This document shows, piece by piece, positions 1 to 6,951 of a stretch of 14,239 nt of DNA. The position numbers and the translations under genes are program-made. Origin of the DNA: an uncultured Caldimonas sp. (GTDB lineage Bacteria > Pseudomonadota > Gammaproteobacteria > Burkholderiales > Burkholderiaceae); NCBI RefSeq assembly GCF_946480305.1, contig NZ_CAMLJQ010000067.1:1-14239 (forward strand), given 5' to 3'. Under the pieces are notes generated by a model, which was given only the letters and a program-made list of their open reading frames with translations, did no database searches and was not told the origin of the DNA. Numbering within the stretch: the stretch's first letter is position 1; every line of letters begins with the position of its first letter.

Positions 1-24
1 CGCGAAGCGCGTAGGGGTGGGCCT

Positions 25-957
25 TTACCCAATCCGCCCCAGCAACAAGAACTCCATCAGTGCCTTCTGCACATGCATGCGGTTCTCTGCCTCGTCCCAT
101 ACGACCGATTGCGGGCCGTCGATCACGTCGGCCATCACCTCTTCGCCGCGGTGCGCGGGCAGGCAGTGCATGAACAGCGCGTCCGGCTTGGCGGCCGCCA
201 TCATGTCGGCATCGACGCACCAGTCGGCAAACGCCTTGCGACGCGCCTCGTTCTCGGCTTCGAAGCCCATGCTGGTCCACACGTCGGTGGTCACCAGGTC
301 CGCCCCCTTGCAGGCATCCATCGGGTTCTTGAAGGTCTGGTAGCAGGCCGTGTCGCGCACGCCCGCCAGCCGAGGGTCGACCTCGTAGCCGCTGGGGGTG
401 CTCACATGCACCTTGAAGCCCAGGATCTCCGCGGCCTGCAGCCATGTGTTGGCCATGTTGTTGCCGTCGCCCACCCAGGCCACCGTCTTGCCCTGGATCG
501 ACCCGCGGTGCTCGATGTAGGTGAAGATGTCGGCCAGGATCTGGCAGGGGTGGAATTCGTTGGTCAGGCCATTGATCACCGGCACGCGGGAATGCGAGGC
601 AAAAGCCTCGAGCTTGGTCTGCTCGAAGGTGCGAATCATCACGATGTCGACCATGCGTGAAATCACGCGCGCGCTGTCTTCCACGGGCTCGGCGCGACCG
701 AGCTGGCTGTCTCCGGTGGTCAGGTGCACGACGGAGCCGCCCATCTGGTACATGCCGGCTTCAAAGCTCACGCGTGTACGCGTCGACGCCTTCTCGAAGA
801 TCATCGCCAGCGTGCGGTCCACCAGCGGCGTGTACTTTTCGTAGTTCTTGAAGCGCTTCTTGATGATGGCCGCGCGCTCGAACAGATACGCGTATTCCTC
901 GGCGCGCAGGTCCTTGAACTGCAGATAGTGCTTGATCAGCGAATGTCCGGGTTTCAT
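25..957 (-). CDS. argF: Ornithine carbamoyltransferase (anabolic)
   Basis: Cytosolic enzyme joining carbamoyl phosphate and L-ornithine to give L-citrulline in arginine biosynthesis. The 310-residue product shows the family hallmarks: the carbamoyl-phosphate loop STRTR at residues 58-62, HPCQ at 136-139 and the ornithine-site motif HCLP at 264-267. I chose the ATG at 957 because it puts the family N-terminus (HYLQFKDL) close to the start, gives the usual length of about 300-310 residues, and has a GAGGG about nine bases upstream. Two longer in-frame starts exist: an ATG at 975, overlapping the argD stop as ATGA, and one at 1014 inside argD. The 975 start cannot be excluded because ATGA coupling is common. 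The gene follows argD on the same strand, so the two are almost certainly cotranscribed. Function is clear; only the start is uncertain. Confidence 0.95.
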   Translation of the reverse strand: MKPGHSLIKHYLQFKDLRAEEYAYLFERAAIIKKRFKNYEKYTPLVDRTLAMIFEKASTRTRVSFEAGMYQMGGSVVHLTTGDSQLGRAEPVEDSARVISRMVDIVMIRTFEQTKLEAFASHSRVPVINGLTNEFHPCQILADIFTYIEHRGSIQGKTVAWVGDGNNMANTWLQAAEILGFKVHVSTPSGYEVDPRLAGVRDTACYQTFKNPMDACKGADLVTTDVWTSMGFEAENEARRKAFADWCVDADMMAAAKPDALFMHCLPAHRGEEVMADVIDGPQSVVWDEAENRMHVQKALMEFLLLGRIG

Positions 958-971
958 CGGCTCTGCCCTCG

Positions 972-2183
972 TCATGCGGCGGGTTCCGAGAGGAACTGCT
1001 TGATCAGCGGGCACAGGATCGCGACGATCTGCGCCGCTTCGTCCTGCGTCAGGATCAGCGGGGGCACCAGGCGGATCACCTTGTCGGCCGTCACGCTCAG
1101 CAGCAGGCCTGCTTCCATTGCCCGGGTCAGCAGCACGCCGCAGGGGCGGTCGAGTTCGATGCCGATCATCAGGCCCTGGCCGCGGATTTCGGTCACGCCT
1201 TTCACCCCGGCCAGCTCGCGAGCCAGGCCGCTCCTCAGCGCTTCACCGACGCGTGCGGCGTTTTCGAGCAGGCCTTCTTCTTCCATGATGCGCAAGGTCT
1301 CGACGCCGGCACGCATCGCCAGGGGGTTGCCGCCGAAGGTGGTGCCGTGATTGCCGGGTTGCAGCACGTCGGCTGCCTTCGGGCCGGCGACCACTGCGCC
1401 GATGGGCACGCCAGAGCCCAAGCCCTTGGCCAGCGGCATCACGTCCGGCTTGATGCCGGCCCACTGGTGCGCGAACCACTTGCCGGTGCGGCCGATGCCG
1501 CACTGCACCTCGTCGATCATCAGCAGCCATCCGCGCTCGTCACAGATGCGGCGCACCGCCTGCAGGTACTCGCCGCGAGCCGGGTTGACCCCACCTTCGC
1601 CCTGGATGGTCTCGAGGAAGACGGCGACCACGTTCGGGCGGCTGCGGGCCACCTCTTCGATCGCGCCCACGTCATTGAGGGGCACGCGCACGAAACCCGG
1701 CACCAGCGGCTCGAAGCCCTTTTGCACCTTCGGATTGCCGGTGGCCGACAACGTGGCGATGGAGCGGCCGTGGAAGGCCTTCTCGTAGACCACGATCTCG
1801 GGCGACTCGATGCCCTTGTCGTGGCCGTACTTGCGGGCGATCTTCAGCGCGGCCTCGTTCGCTTCCAGGCCGGAGTTGCAGAAGAACGCGTTGGTGAGGC
1901 CTGAGACCTCGACCAGTTTCGCCGCGAGCTGTTCCTGCAACGGCACCTGGTAGTAATTGGAGCAGTGGATCAGCCGGGCGACCTGGTCCTGCAGTGCGGG
2001 CACCAGCTTCGGATGGGCGTGACCGAGCGTGTTGACCGCGATGCCGCCCAGTCCGTCGAGGTACTTGCGGCCCTCGGTATCCCACACCCAGCTGCCTCGG
2101 CCATGCGACAGCGCGATCGGCAGGCGGCCGTAGGTGTTCATCACATGGGGCATGGGCGCGGGCGCTTTCTCCGGGGCGTTCAT
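972..2183 (-). CDS. argD: Acetylornithine aminotransferase (PLP-dependent, class III)
   Basis: Cytosolic pyridoxal-phosphate enzyme that interconverts N-acetylornithine and N-acetylglutamate semialdehyde, in the arginine pathway directly upstream of the neighbouring ornithine carbamoyltransferase step. The 403-residue protein has NSGLEANEAALK from about residue 103, the PLP-ring aspartate in IDEVQ (D224) and the Schiff-base lysine in LAKGLGSG (K253), all typical of class III aminotransferases. The ATG at 2183 is preferred over the TTG at 2195 because GGAG lies six bases upstream of it. It is the first gene of the minus-strand pair and its stop overlaps a possible argF start. Adjacency to argF favours ArgD over related succinylornithine or GABA aminotransferases, although such enzymes are often promiscuous. 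Confidence 0.93.
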   Translation of the reverse strand: MNAPEKAPAPMPHVMNTYGRLPIALSHGRGSWVWDTEGRKYLDGLGGIAVNTLGHAHPKLVPALQDQVARLIHCSNYYQVPLQEQLAAKLVEVSGLTNAFFCNSGLEANEAALKIARKYGHDKGIESPEIVVYEKAFHGRSIATLSATGNPKVQKGFEPLVPGFVRVPLNDVGAIEEVARSRPNVVAVFLETIQGEGGVNPARGEYLQAVRRICDERGWLLMIDEVQCGIGRTGKWFAHQWAGIKPDVMPLAKGLGSGVPIGAVVAGPKAADVLQPGNHGTTFGGNPLAMRAGVETLRIMEEEGLLENAARVGEALRSGLARELAGVKGVTEIRGQGLMIGIELDRPCGVLLTRAMEAGLLLSVTADKVIRLVPPLILTQDEAAQIVAILCPLIKQFLSEPAA

Positions 2184-2507
2184 GGCGGGCTCCAAAAAAC
2201 AAAAATCGCGGAGGAAGCCGGCTGTTCAGCAGCTCGGCCCAACTCCGCGCGTTGGAGCTTCATTCTATCGGCGCCAACCGCCTTGCTTCACGAAAGCCGG
2301 ATGACAGCAGCTCCTGTCATCATCGCGGCCTTGCCGGGCAACTGCGGGCATGCGCAGTGCTCCGTCAGGAGGACTCGGTTTGCTGGCGAAAGCGGGATCC
2401 GAGTCTTATATAAGATATCATTTCGAAGACTCATGTTGCGCTGCAGCGAACTACACTTCGCACCGCGCCTGGCCGTCACCCGCGGCCGCATTTACGGTCA
2501 CCACCGA
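2184..2507. promoter_or_regulatory. Divergent intergenic control region between argD and the DUF3579 gene
   Basis: This 324-base stretch holds no convincing gene. It should contain the minus-strand argD promoter and the plus-strand promoter of the DUF3579 gene. For argD, a TAGAAT on the minus strand at 2267-2262 is a plausible -10 box, giving a leader of roughly 70 bases, but I see no good -35. For the plus strand, an AT-rich block at 2407-2421 (TATATAAGATATCAT) and a TACACT at 2452-2457 are possible -10 elements, again without clear -35 partners. A 10-base perfect palindrome CTTATATAAG sits at 2405-2414. Short complementary arms at 2370-2432 are listed separately. Promoter positions are inferred from motif resemblance only. 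Confidence 0.5.
2370..2432. repeat. Three-arm inverted repeat set (A-B-C) with alternative pairing
   Basis: Arm A is AGGACTCGG at 2370-2378, arm B is CCGAGTCTT at 2399-2407 and arm C is AAGACTC at 2426-2432. A pairs with B over nine positions, one of them G-U. B also pairs perfectly with C over seven. The two pairings share B, so as RNA they exclude each other; as DNA they form three copies of an RGACTC element in orientation forward, reverse, forward. The pairing is seen directly in the sequence. Any role, whether RNA switch, protein operator or chance, is unproven. Confidence 0.5.
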
Positions 2508-2831
2508 ATGACGACTGCCAAACCCCGCGAGATCTTCATACAGGGGATCACCAAAGACGGCCGCACCTTCCGACCCAGTGACTGGGCGGAGCGTCTGGCG
2601 GGAGTGATGTCGTGCTTCCGCCCCGAGGGGCAGCCCGCACGCGGCGCGCACATCAGCTATTCGCCTTATTGCGTACCGACCGTGATCAACGGCGTGAAAT
2701 GTGTGGTCGTCAACGAGGCGGTGCGCGCGATCGAGCCGATGGCCTGGGATTTCGTGATGAACTTCGCGCGCGACAACGACCTGCAGGTCGTGGAGGCCTG
2801 CCTCATTCCGGACGGGCCGCCCAAGCGCTGA
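2508..2831 (+). CDS. DUF3579 family protein, function unknown
   Basis: A 107-residue soluble protein with the run IFIQGITKDGRTFRPSDWAE near its start (residues 9-28), which I recognise as the betaproteobacterial DUF3579 family. Its biochemical role is not known to me. It has no signal peptide or membrane segment, and contains two cysteines in the middle (C36, C55), another at C65 and one near the end (C98). The ATG at 2508 fits the family N-terminus. An in-frame ATG at 2433 would add 25 residues that do not resemble the family, and neither has a strong ribosome binding site. The gene converges on rpsT across a shared terminator and is divergent from argD, so it is probably its own transcription unit. 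Linkage to rpsT hints at a housekeeping role, but that is only context. Confidence 0.85.
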   Translation: MTTAKPREIFIQGITKDGRTFRPSDWAERLAGVMSCFRPEGQPARGAHISYSPYCVPTVINGVKCVVVNEAVRAIEPMAWDFVMNFARDNDLQVVEACLIPDGPPKR

Positions 2832-2874
2832 CGGTGCGCGGCGTCCATTGGGGCAGCAAGGCCGACGCACCAAT

Positions 2875-2905
2875 GAAAACGGGCTCGCGATGCGAGCCCG
2901 TTTTT
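2875..2905. terminator. Bidirectional Rho-independent terminator
   Basis: The stem ACGGGCTCGC (2879-2888) and GCGAGCCCGT (2892-2901) pairs perfectly around a GAT loop. It is flanked by AAAA on the left and TTTT on the right, which extend the pairing. The plus strand ends in five Ts (2901-2905) and the minus strand in four (2879-2876 complement). It lies between the stop of the DUF3579 gene and the stop of rpsT, so it can end both converging transcripts. Confidence 0.93.
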
Positions 2906-2924
2906 CCAACCCGGTGAACTTTCT

Positions 2925-3218
2925 TCAGGCAGACAGCGACTTGACCGCTGCAGACAGGCGGCTCTTGTGGCGAGCGGCCTTGTTCTTGTGGAAGAGGCCC
3001 TTGTCGGCCACGGAATCGATGACCTGCTGCGCGCTCTTGAAGAGCTCGGCAGCCTTGGCCTTGTCGCCGGCGACAACAGCCTTTTGCACGTTCTTGATGA
3101 CCGTGCGGAATTTGGAGCGCAGGGCGGTGTTCGCGGCGTTGAGCTTGACGTCCTGGCGGGCGCGCTTGCGGCCGGAGGCGATGCGAACAGTCTTCTTGGC
3201 TTTGGAAGAGGTGGCCAT
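2925..3218 (-). CDS. rpsT: 30S ribosomal protein S20
   Basis: Small basic primary rRNA-binding protein of the 30S subunit, contacting 16S rRNA. The 97-residue sequence is alanine- and lysine-rich and begins [20 protein letters not shown], the classic S20 N-terminus, followed by the helical [14 protein letters not shown] and the AAxHKSRL-like C-terminal element. It is slightly longer than the roughly 87 residues of the E. coli protein. The ATG at 3218 is fixed by the family N-terminus; an upstream in-frame extension to 3284 would run through its own promoter. The leader just before the ATG is pyrimidine-rich, with no recognisable Shine-Dalgarno. The gene has its own strong promoter and a terminator shared with the DUF3579 gene, so it is monocistronic. 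It is divergent from murJ. Confidence 0.97.
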   Translation of the reverse strand: MATSSKAKKTVRIASGRKRARQDVKLNAANTALRSKFRTVIKNVQKAVVAGDKAKAAELFKSAQQVIDSVADKGLFHKNKAARHKSRLSAAVKSLSA

Positions 3219-3254
3219 AGGAGTAAGGGGGTTCCGGGTCGGGAAAAGACGGCG

Positions 3255-3284
3255 AGTATAGCATTTCTCGCGCCGCTGAGCCAA
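3255..3284 (-). promoter_or_regulatory. Sigma-70-type promoter of rpsT
   Basis: On the minus strand, TTGGCT (3284-3279) and TATACT (3260-3255) are separated by 18 bases, close to the sigma-70 consensus. A transcript would begin near 3248, leaving a leader of about 30 bases before the rpsT ATG at 3218. This is the best promoter match in the window. Confidence 0.8.
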
Positions 3285-3299
3285 GGCCTGATAGGGCGG

Positions 3300-3321
3300 G
3301 GGAGCGGGCGCTCCCTATAAT
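3300..3321 (+). promoter_or_regulatory. murJ -10 box with an abutting palindrome
   Basis: A perfect TATAAT is at 3316-3321, about 55 bases before the murJ ATG. No good -35 hexamer is seen at the expected distance (about 3293-3298). Directly upstream, GGGAGCG (3300-3306) and CGCTCCC (3309-3315) form a perfect 7-base inverted repeat with a two-base centre, ending at the base before the -10 box. The -10 call is reasonably sure; a regulatory role for the palindrome is inference. Confidence 0.6.
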
Positions 3322-3375
3322 TCGCCGTCCTTCAGTCAGTCGGCCTGCACGTTTTTCAAGGGCGGCCGCCCGCCC

Positions 3376-4932
3376 ATGAACCTGCTTCGTGCCGCTTCCA
3401 CGGTTTCCCTGTTCACGCTTGCCTCGCGGATCACCGGGCTCGTTCGCGAGCAGCTCGTGGCTGCCAGCTTCGGCTCCAGCGCCTGGACCGATGCCTTCAA
3501 CGTCGCATTCCGTATTCCCAATCTGTTGCGCCGGCTGTTTGCCGAAGGGGCTTTCTCGCAGGCCTTCGTGCCGGTGCTGGCCGCAAGCCGGGCGCGCGAT
3601 GGAGATGAAGCGACACGCGCGCTGATCAATGCCGTGGCCACCGTGCTGTTCTGGGCGCTGCTCGCCACTTGCGTGCTGGGTGTGCTGGCGGCGCCGGTGC
3701 TGGTGTACGCGATGGCGGCGGGCCTGAAGGACACCCCAGGCAGTTTCGAGGCTGCCGTCGTGATGACGCGCTACATGTTCCCGTACATCGGCTTCATGTC
3801 CCTTGTCGCACTGTCGGCCGGCATTCTCAACACCTGGAAGCGTTTTGCGGTGCCGGCGGCCACGCCGGTGCTGCTCAACGTGGCGATGATCGCGGCTGCG
3901 ATCTGGCTAGCGCCCTGGTTTGCTGCGAGAGGGATCGAACCGATCTATGCCATGGCGGGGGGCGTGCTGCTCGGCGGTGCGCTGCAGTTCGCCCTCCAGA
4001 TTCCAGCGCTGGCCCGCATCGGCATGCTGCCGCGGCTGCGATCGATCCCCGCAGCGCTCGGACACGAGGGCGTCGGGCGCATCCTGAAGCTGATGGCGCC
4101 GGCCTTGCTCGGGGTTTCGGTGGCGCAGCTCTCGCTGCTGATCAACACGCAGATCGCCTCCCACCTCGGGGCAGGCAGCGTGTCGTGGCTCACCTACGCT
4201 GACCGGCTGATGGAGTTCCCGACCGGCTTGCTGGGTGTGGCACTCGGCGTGGTGCTGCTGCCGCAGCTTTCGGCGGCGCAGGCACAGGACAACGGCGCAC
4301 GCTATTCGGAGCTGCTCGACTGGGGTCTGCGCCTCGTCGTGCTGCTGGCCTTGCCGTCGGCCGTGGCGCTGCTGCTGTTCGCGCGGCCCCTGGTGGCGGG
4401 CGTGTTCCATTACGGTGCGTTCAACGACCGCGACGTGCAGCAGACGATGGTCGCGCTGATGGGCTACGGCGTGGGCCTGCTCGGGCTGATCTCCATCAAG
4501 GTGCTGGCGCCCGGCTTTTATGCCAAGCAGGACGTGCGCACCCCGGTGCGCATCGCGATCACCGTGTTGTGCCTCACGCAGTTGATGAACGTGGCCTTCG
4601 TGCCGTTGCTCGGCCACGCCGGGCTCGCGCTGTCCATCGGCGTGGGTGCGTTGATCAATGCCACCTGGCTGCTGTGGGGCCTGCGCAAGCGCGGGTCCTA
4701 CCAGCCCAGCCCGGGCTGGGCGGGATTCCTGTGGCGGGTCGCGCTCGCCGCGGCCGTGCTCGGAGGGTTTCTCGCGTATGCGAGCCACGCGCTCGACTGG
4801 ACCGGGCTGCGTGCCACTCCATGGCTGAGGGCAGGCTGGCTGGGCGGCGCAATCGCCGGGGGGGGCGGGCTCTACTTCGCGGTCCTGCTCGCGCTGGGGA
4901 TACGGCCCCGGCAGTTCGTCAAGCGCGGTTGA
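3376..4932 (+). CDS. murJ: Lipid II flippase MurJ (MviN)
   Basis: Inner-membrane MOP-superfamily protein that moves lipid-linked peptidoglycan precursor (lipid II) from the cytoplasmic to the periplasmic face. The 518-residue length and many hydrophobic segments fit the family's 14-helix fold. The N-terminal signature SRITGLVREQLVAASFG (from residue 17) carries the arginines R18 and R24, with D39 and R52 further on, at the same positions as in the E. coli protein. R277 in YADRLMEFP, before GLLGVALGVVLLPQLS, matches the cavity arginine of the family. The ATG at 3376 starts directly on the first helix; its ribosome binding site is weak. It lies downstream of a TATAAT and divergent from rpsT. 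The SirB1-type gene begins 18 bases after its stop and may be cotranscribed. Confidence 0.97.
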   Translation: MNLLRAASTVSLFTLASRITGLVREQLVAASFGSSAWTDAFNVAFRIPNLLRRLFAEGAFSQAFVPVLAASRARDGDEATRALINAVATVLFWALLATCVLGVLAAPVLVYAMAAGLKDTPGSFEAAVVMTRYMFPYIGFMSLVALSAGILNTWKRFAVPAATPVLLNVAMIAAAIWLAPWFAARGIEPIYAMAGGVLLGGALQFALQIPALARIGMLPRLRSIPAALGHEGVGRILKLMAPALLGVSVAQLSLLINTQIASHLGAGSVSWLTYADRLMEFPTGLLGVALGVVLLPQLSAAQAQDNGARYSELLDWGLRLVVLLALPSAVALLLFARPLVAGVFHYGAFNDRDVQQTMVALMGYGVGLLGLISIKVLAPGFYAKQDVRTPVRIAITVLCLTQLMNVAFVPLLGHAGLALSIGVGALINATWLLWGLRKRGSYQPSPGWAGFLWRVALAAAVLGGFLAYASHALDWTGLRATPWLRAGWLGGAIAGGGGLYFAVLLALGIRPRQFVKRG

Positions 4933-4938
4933 GCGAAC

Positions 4939-4944
4939 TACACT
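4939..4944 (+). promoter_or_regulatory. Possible -10 box directly before the SirB1-type gene
   Basis: TACACT lies seven bases before the ATG at 4951, so a transcript started from it would begin at or beside the start codon and be leaderless. No Shine-Dalgarno is seen there. No clear -35 is present, so this rests on a 4-of-6 match and position only. Confidence 0.25.
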
Positions 4945-4950
4945 GCCTGC

Positions 4951-5808
4951 ATGCAGTTCGAGGCCCCCTCCACCCTGGAGTACTTTTCCTCGCTCGTGGC
5001 TGACGACGACAGCTTCCCGCTCACCGAGGTGGCGGTGTCGCTCGCGCAGGACGAATTCCCCGATCTGGACCTGCAGGCCGTGCTGGCCGAGATCGACGCG
5101 CTCGCCGACCGCTTGAAACGTCGCATTGCTGCAGATGCCTCCCCGATGCAGCGGCTGCGTCTGCTGAATCGCTACTTCTTCCAGGAGCTGGGCTTCGGCG
5201 GCAACGTCAACGACTACTACGATCCGCACAACAGCTGCCTCAACGCAGTGCTCAGCACCCGCCGTGGCATCCCCATTTCGCTGGCCGTGCTCTACATCGA
5301 ACTCGCCCACCAGGTGGGACTCGTCGCACGCGGCGTGTCCTTCCCGGGGCACTTCCTGGTGAAGCTGCGCATGCCGCAAGGCGAGGTGGTGATGGACCCG
5401 TTCTCCGGGCAGTCGCTGTCGCGCGAGGAACTCGACGAGCGGCTCGATCCCTACAAGCGCCAGCAAGGCCTGGTGGGGGATTTCGACGTTCCGCTCGGGC
5501 TGTTCCTGCAGTCGGCCACTCCACGGGAAGTGATCGCACGCATGCTGCGCAACCTGAAGGAGATCTATCGCGTCCGGGAAGACTGGCCGCTATTGCTTGC
5601 CGTTTCCCAGCGGCTGGTGATCCTGCTGCCCAAGGCGATGGAGGAGCGGCGCGACCGGGGGCTGGTGGAGGCCGAACTCGGCCAACTCGACGAAGCGATT
5701 GCAGACCTCGCGGCCTACGTCCAGCAGGCCGAGGACGCCGACGACCGGCTGGCGATCGCCGAGCGCCTGGAAGAACTGCGCCGCGGCGAGCCGCCGCGGC
5801 TGCACTGA
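4951..5808 (+). CDS. SirB1 family protein (transglutaminase-like domain plus TPR-like C-terminus)
   Basis: A 285-residue predicted cytosolic protein. The central block NSCLNAVLSTRRGIPISLAV (residues 94-113), then GVSFPGHFLV (128-137) and DPF (149-151), is the SirB1/Transglut_core2 signature. The C-terminal third, from about residue 196, is helical with TPR-like spacing (ELGQLDEAIADLAAYVQ). The family resembles transglutaminases in fold, but enzymatic activity has not been generally shown. C96 lies in the NSxLN motif at a position where I recall other members having different residues, so I do not call it catalytic. It follows murJ by 18 bases on the same strand and converges with purM, with only seven bases between the two stops. 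The product is often annotated as a regulator of invasion genes by name inheritance, which the sequence here does not support. Confidence 0.88.
   Translation: MQFEAPSTLEYFSSLVADDDSFPLTEVAVSLAQDEFPDLDLQAVLAEIDALADRLKRRIAADASPMQRLRLLNRYFFQELGFGGNVNDYYDPHNSCLNAVLSTRRGIPISLAVLYIELAHQVGLVARGVSFPGHFLVKLRMPQGEVVMDPFSGQSLSREELDERLDPYKRQQGLVGDFDVPLGLFLQSATPREVIARMLRNLKEIYRVREDWPLLLAVSQRLVILLPKAMEERRDRGLVEAELGQLDEAIADLAAYVQQAEDADDRLAIAERLEELRRGEPPRLH
5780..5800. repeat. GC-rich hairpin at the end of the SirB1-type gene, facing purM
   Basis: GCCGCGGCG (5780-5788) and CGCCGCGGC (5792-5800) form a perfect nine-base stem with a three-base loop. It lies inside the coding sequence just before its stop and 16 bases beyond the purM stop on the other strand. 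No U tract follows on either strand, so it is not a standard intrinsic terminator. It may stabilise 3' ends or slow polymerase between the convergent genes. Confidence 0.5.
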
Positions 5809-5815
5809 CGCCTGT

Positions 5816-6850
5816 TCAGACGACCTGCGTCTGGTGCTCGTCGCCCTGGCGGGCCTCGATGCGGCCGATGCGGTACACCGTCTGGCCCTGCGCCTGCAGC
5901 ACTTCGGTGGCGCTTTTCGCGTCGGCCTCGGCGACGATGACCACGAAGCCGATGCCGCAGTTGAAGGTACGGTGCATTTCGGCCTCTGCCACACCGCCTT
6001 CGCGCTGCAGCCAGCTGAAGATCTCCGGGCGCGGCCAGGCGGCGTTGTCGAGCACAGCCTTGGTGTTTTCAGGCAGGCAGCGCGGAATGTTCTCGACGAG
6101 GCCGCCACCGGTGATGTGGGCCATGCCCTTGACGCGAACCTGCTGCATCGCCGCCAGCACGGGCTTCACGTACAACCGGGTGGGGGCCATCACGCGGGTG
6201 CGGAAATCCTGTCCGTCCAGCGTGTCGGGCAGGCTGCCGCCGGCACGTTCGACGATCTTGCGTACCAGCGAGTAGCCATTGGAATGCACGCCGCTGGAGG
6301 TCAGCCCGAGCACCACGTCGCCCGGTGCGATGCTGCGGCCGTCGACGATGCCGCTCTTTTCGACCGCGCCGACGCAAAAGCCCGCGAGGTCGTATTCGCC
6401 GGGCGGGTACATGCCCGGCATTTCGGCGGTTTCGCCGCCGATCAGCGCGCAACCGGACTCTTCGCAGCCGCGGGCGATGCCGCCGACCACGCGTGCCGCC
6501 GTGTCGACGTCGAGCTTGCCGCAGGCGAAGTAATCGAGGAAGAACAGCGGCTCGGCGCCCTGGACCAGCACATCGTTGACGCTCATCGCGACCAGGTCGA
6601 TACCCACCGTGTCGTGCATGCCCCACTCGAACGCCAGCTTCAGCTTGGTGCCGACGCCATCGGTGCCGCTCACCAGCACGGGCTCCTTGTAGCGCTTGGG
6701 CACCTCGAACAGTGCGCCGAAACCGCCGATGCCGCCGAGCACGCCATCGCGCAGCGTGCGCTTGGCCAAGGGCTTGATGCGGTCGACGAGAGCGTCGCCG
6801 GCGTCGATGTCGACGCCGGCATCACGGTAGGACAAAGGGGTGTTGGACAT
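5816..6850 (-). CDS. purM: Phosphoribosylformylglycinamidine cyclo-ligase (AIR synthetase)
   Basis: Cytosolic ATP-dependent enzyme that closes formylglycinamidine ribonucleotide to aminoimidazole ribonucleotide in purine synthesis. The 344-residue length is standard. Visible signatures are the N-terminal [19 protein letters not shown], the ATP-site DGVGTK at 64-69, [11 protein letters not shown] at 83-93 and [11 protein letters not shown] at 138-148. The ATG at 6850 is followed directly by the family N-terminus; the upstream sequence has no strong Shine-Dalgarno. It stands alone on the minus strand, without purN beside it, divergent from the AI-2E gene by 101 bases and convergent with the SirB1-type gene. 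Its terminator is not visible. Confidence 0.97.
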   Translation of the reverse strand: MSNTPLSYRDAGVDIDAGDALVDRIKPLAKRTLRDGVLGGIGGFGALFEVPKRYKEPVLVSGTDGVGTKLKLAFEWGMHDTVGIDLVAMSVNDVLVQGAEPLFFLDYFACGKLDVDTAARVVGGIARGCEESGCALIGGETAEMPGMYPPGEYDLAGFCVGAVEKSGIVDGRSIAPGDVVLGLTSSGVHSNGYSLVRKIVERAGGSLPDTLDGQDFRTRVMAPTRLYVKPVLAAMQQVRVKGMAHITGGGLVENIPRCLPENTKAVLDNAAWPRPEIFSWLQREGGVAEAEMHRTFNCGIGFVVIVAEADAKSATEVLQAQGQTVYRIGRIEARQGDEHQTQVV

Positions 6851-6880
6851 GATGAGGCTGCCGGGCAGAGGGGGCCGGCC

Positions 6881-6888
6881 TATAGAAT
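6881..6888 (+). promoter_or_regulatory. Candidate -10 box for the AI-2E/hda gene run
   Basis: TATAGAAT lies about 65 bases before the AI-2E start in the 101-base region divergent from purM. The same style of -10 (TAGAAT) occurs before argD. No convincing -35 is seen. The flanks are very GC-rich, which makes this AT-rich patch stand out. A minus-strand TAAAAT (6901-6896) could serve purM, also without a -35. Confidence 0.4.
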
Positions 6889-6951
6889 TTGCGCGATTTT
6901 ACCGACCGGCTCGCCCGGCCCCGCCCGCGGGCGCTCCTCACCGACCCATTC

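Noticed and set aside
1..11. Inverted repeat CGCG-AAG-CGCG at the window edge, downstream of argF
   Set aside because: Four-base arms at the very edge are too weak to call a terminator, and the rest of the structure would lie outside the window.
958..1014. Longer argF starts at 1014 and 975
   Set aside because: The extra residues are not family-like. The 957 start gives the expected length and N-terminus. The 975 start remains possible because of its ATGA overlap with argD.
2288..2491. A 67-codon minus-strand open frame in the argD/DUF3579 control region
   Set aside because: Its translation resembles no family I know, and the start has only a weak GGTGG upstream. It covers the region holding the inverted repeats, which looks regulatory. 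A real small protein is possible but unsupported.
3907..5466. A 519-codon open frame on the minus strand across murJ and the SirB1-type gene
   Set aside because: It lies antisense to two well-supported genes. Its translation is low-complexity, rich in H, Q, R and E, and resembles no family. Long antisense frames are usual in high-GC codon-biased DNA.
6873..6932. GC palindromes GGCCGGCC (6873-6880) and GCCCGCGGGC (6923-6932) between purM and the AI-2E gene
   Set aside because: Short GC-only palindromes are expected by chance at this base composition, and they are not placed like operators.
6889..6951. N-terminal extension of the AI-2E gene from a TTG at 6889
   Set aside because: The TTG overlaps the candidate -10 box, and the extra 21 residues are Arg/Pro-rich and unlike the family N-terminus; the ATG at 6952 fits better.
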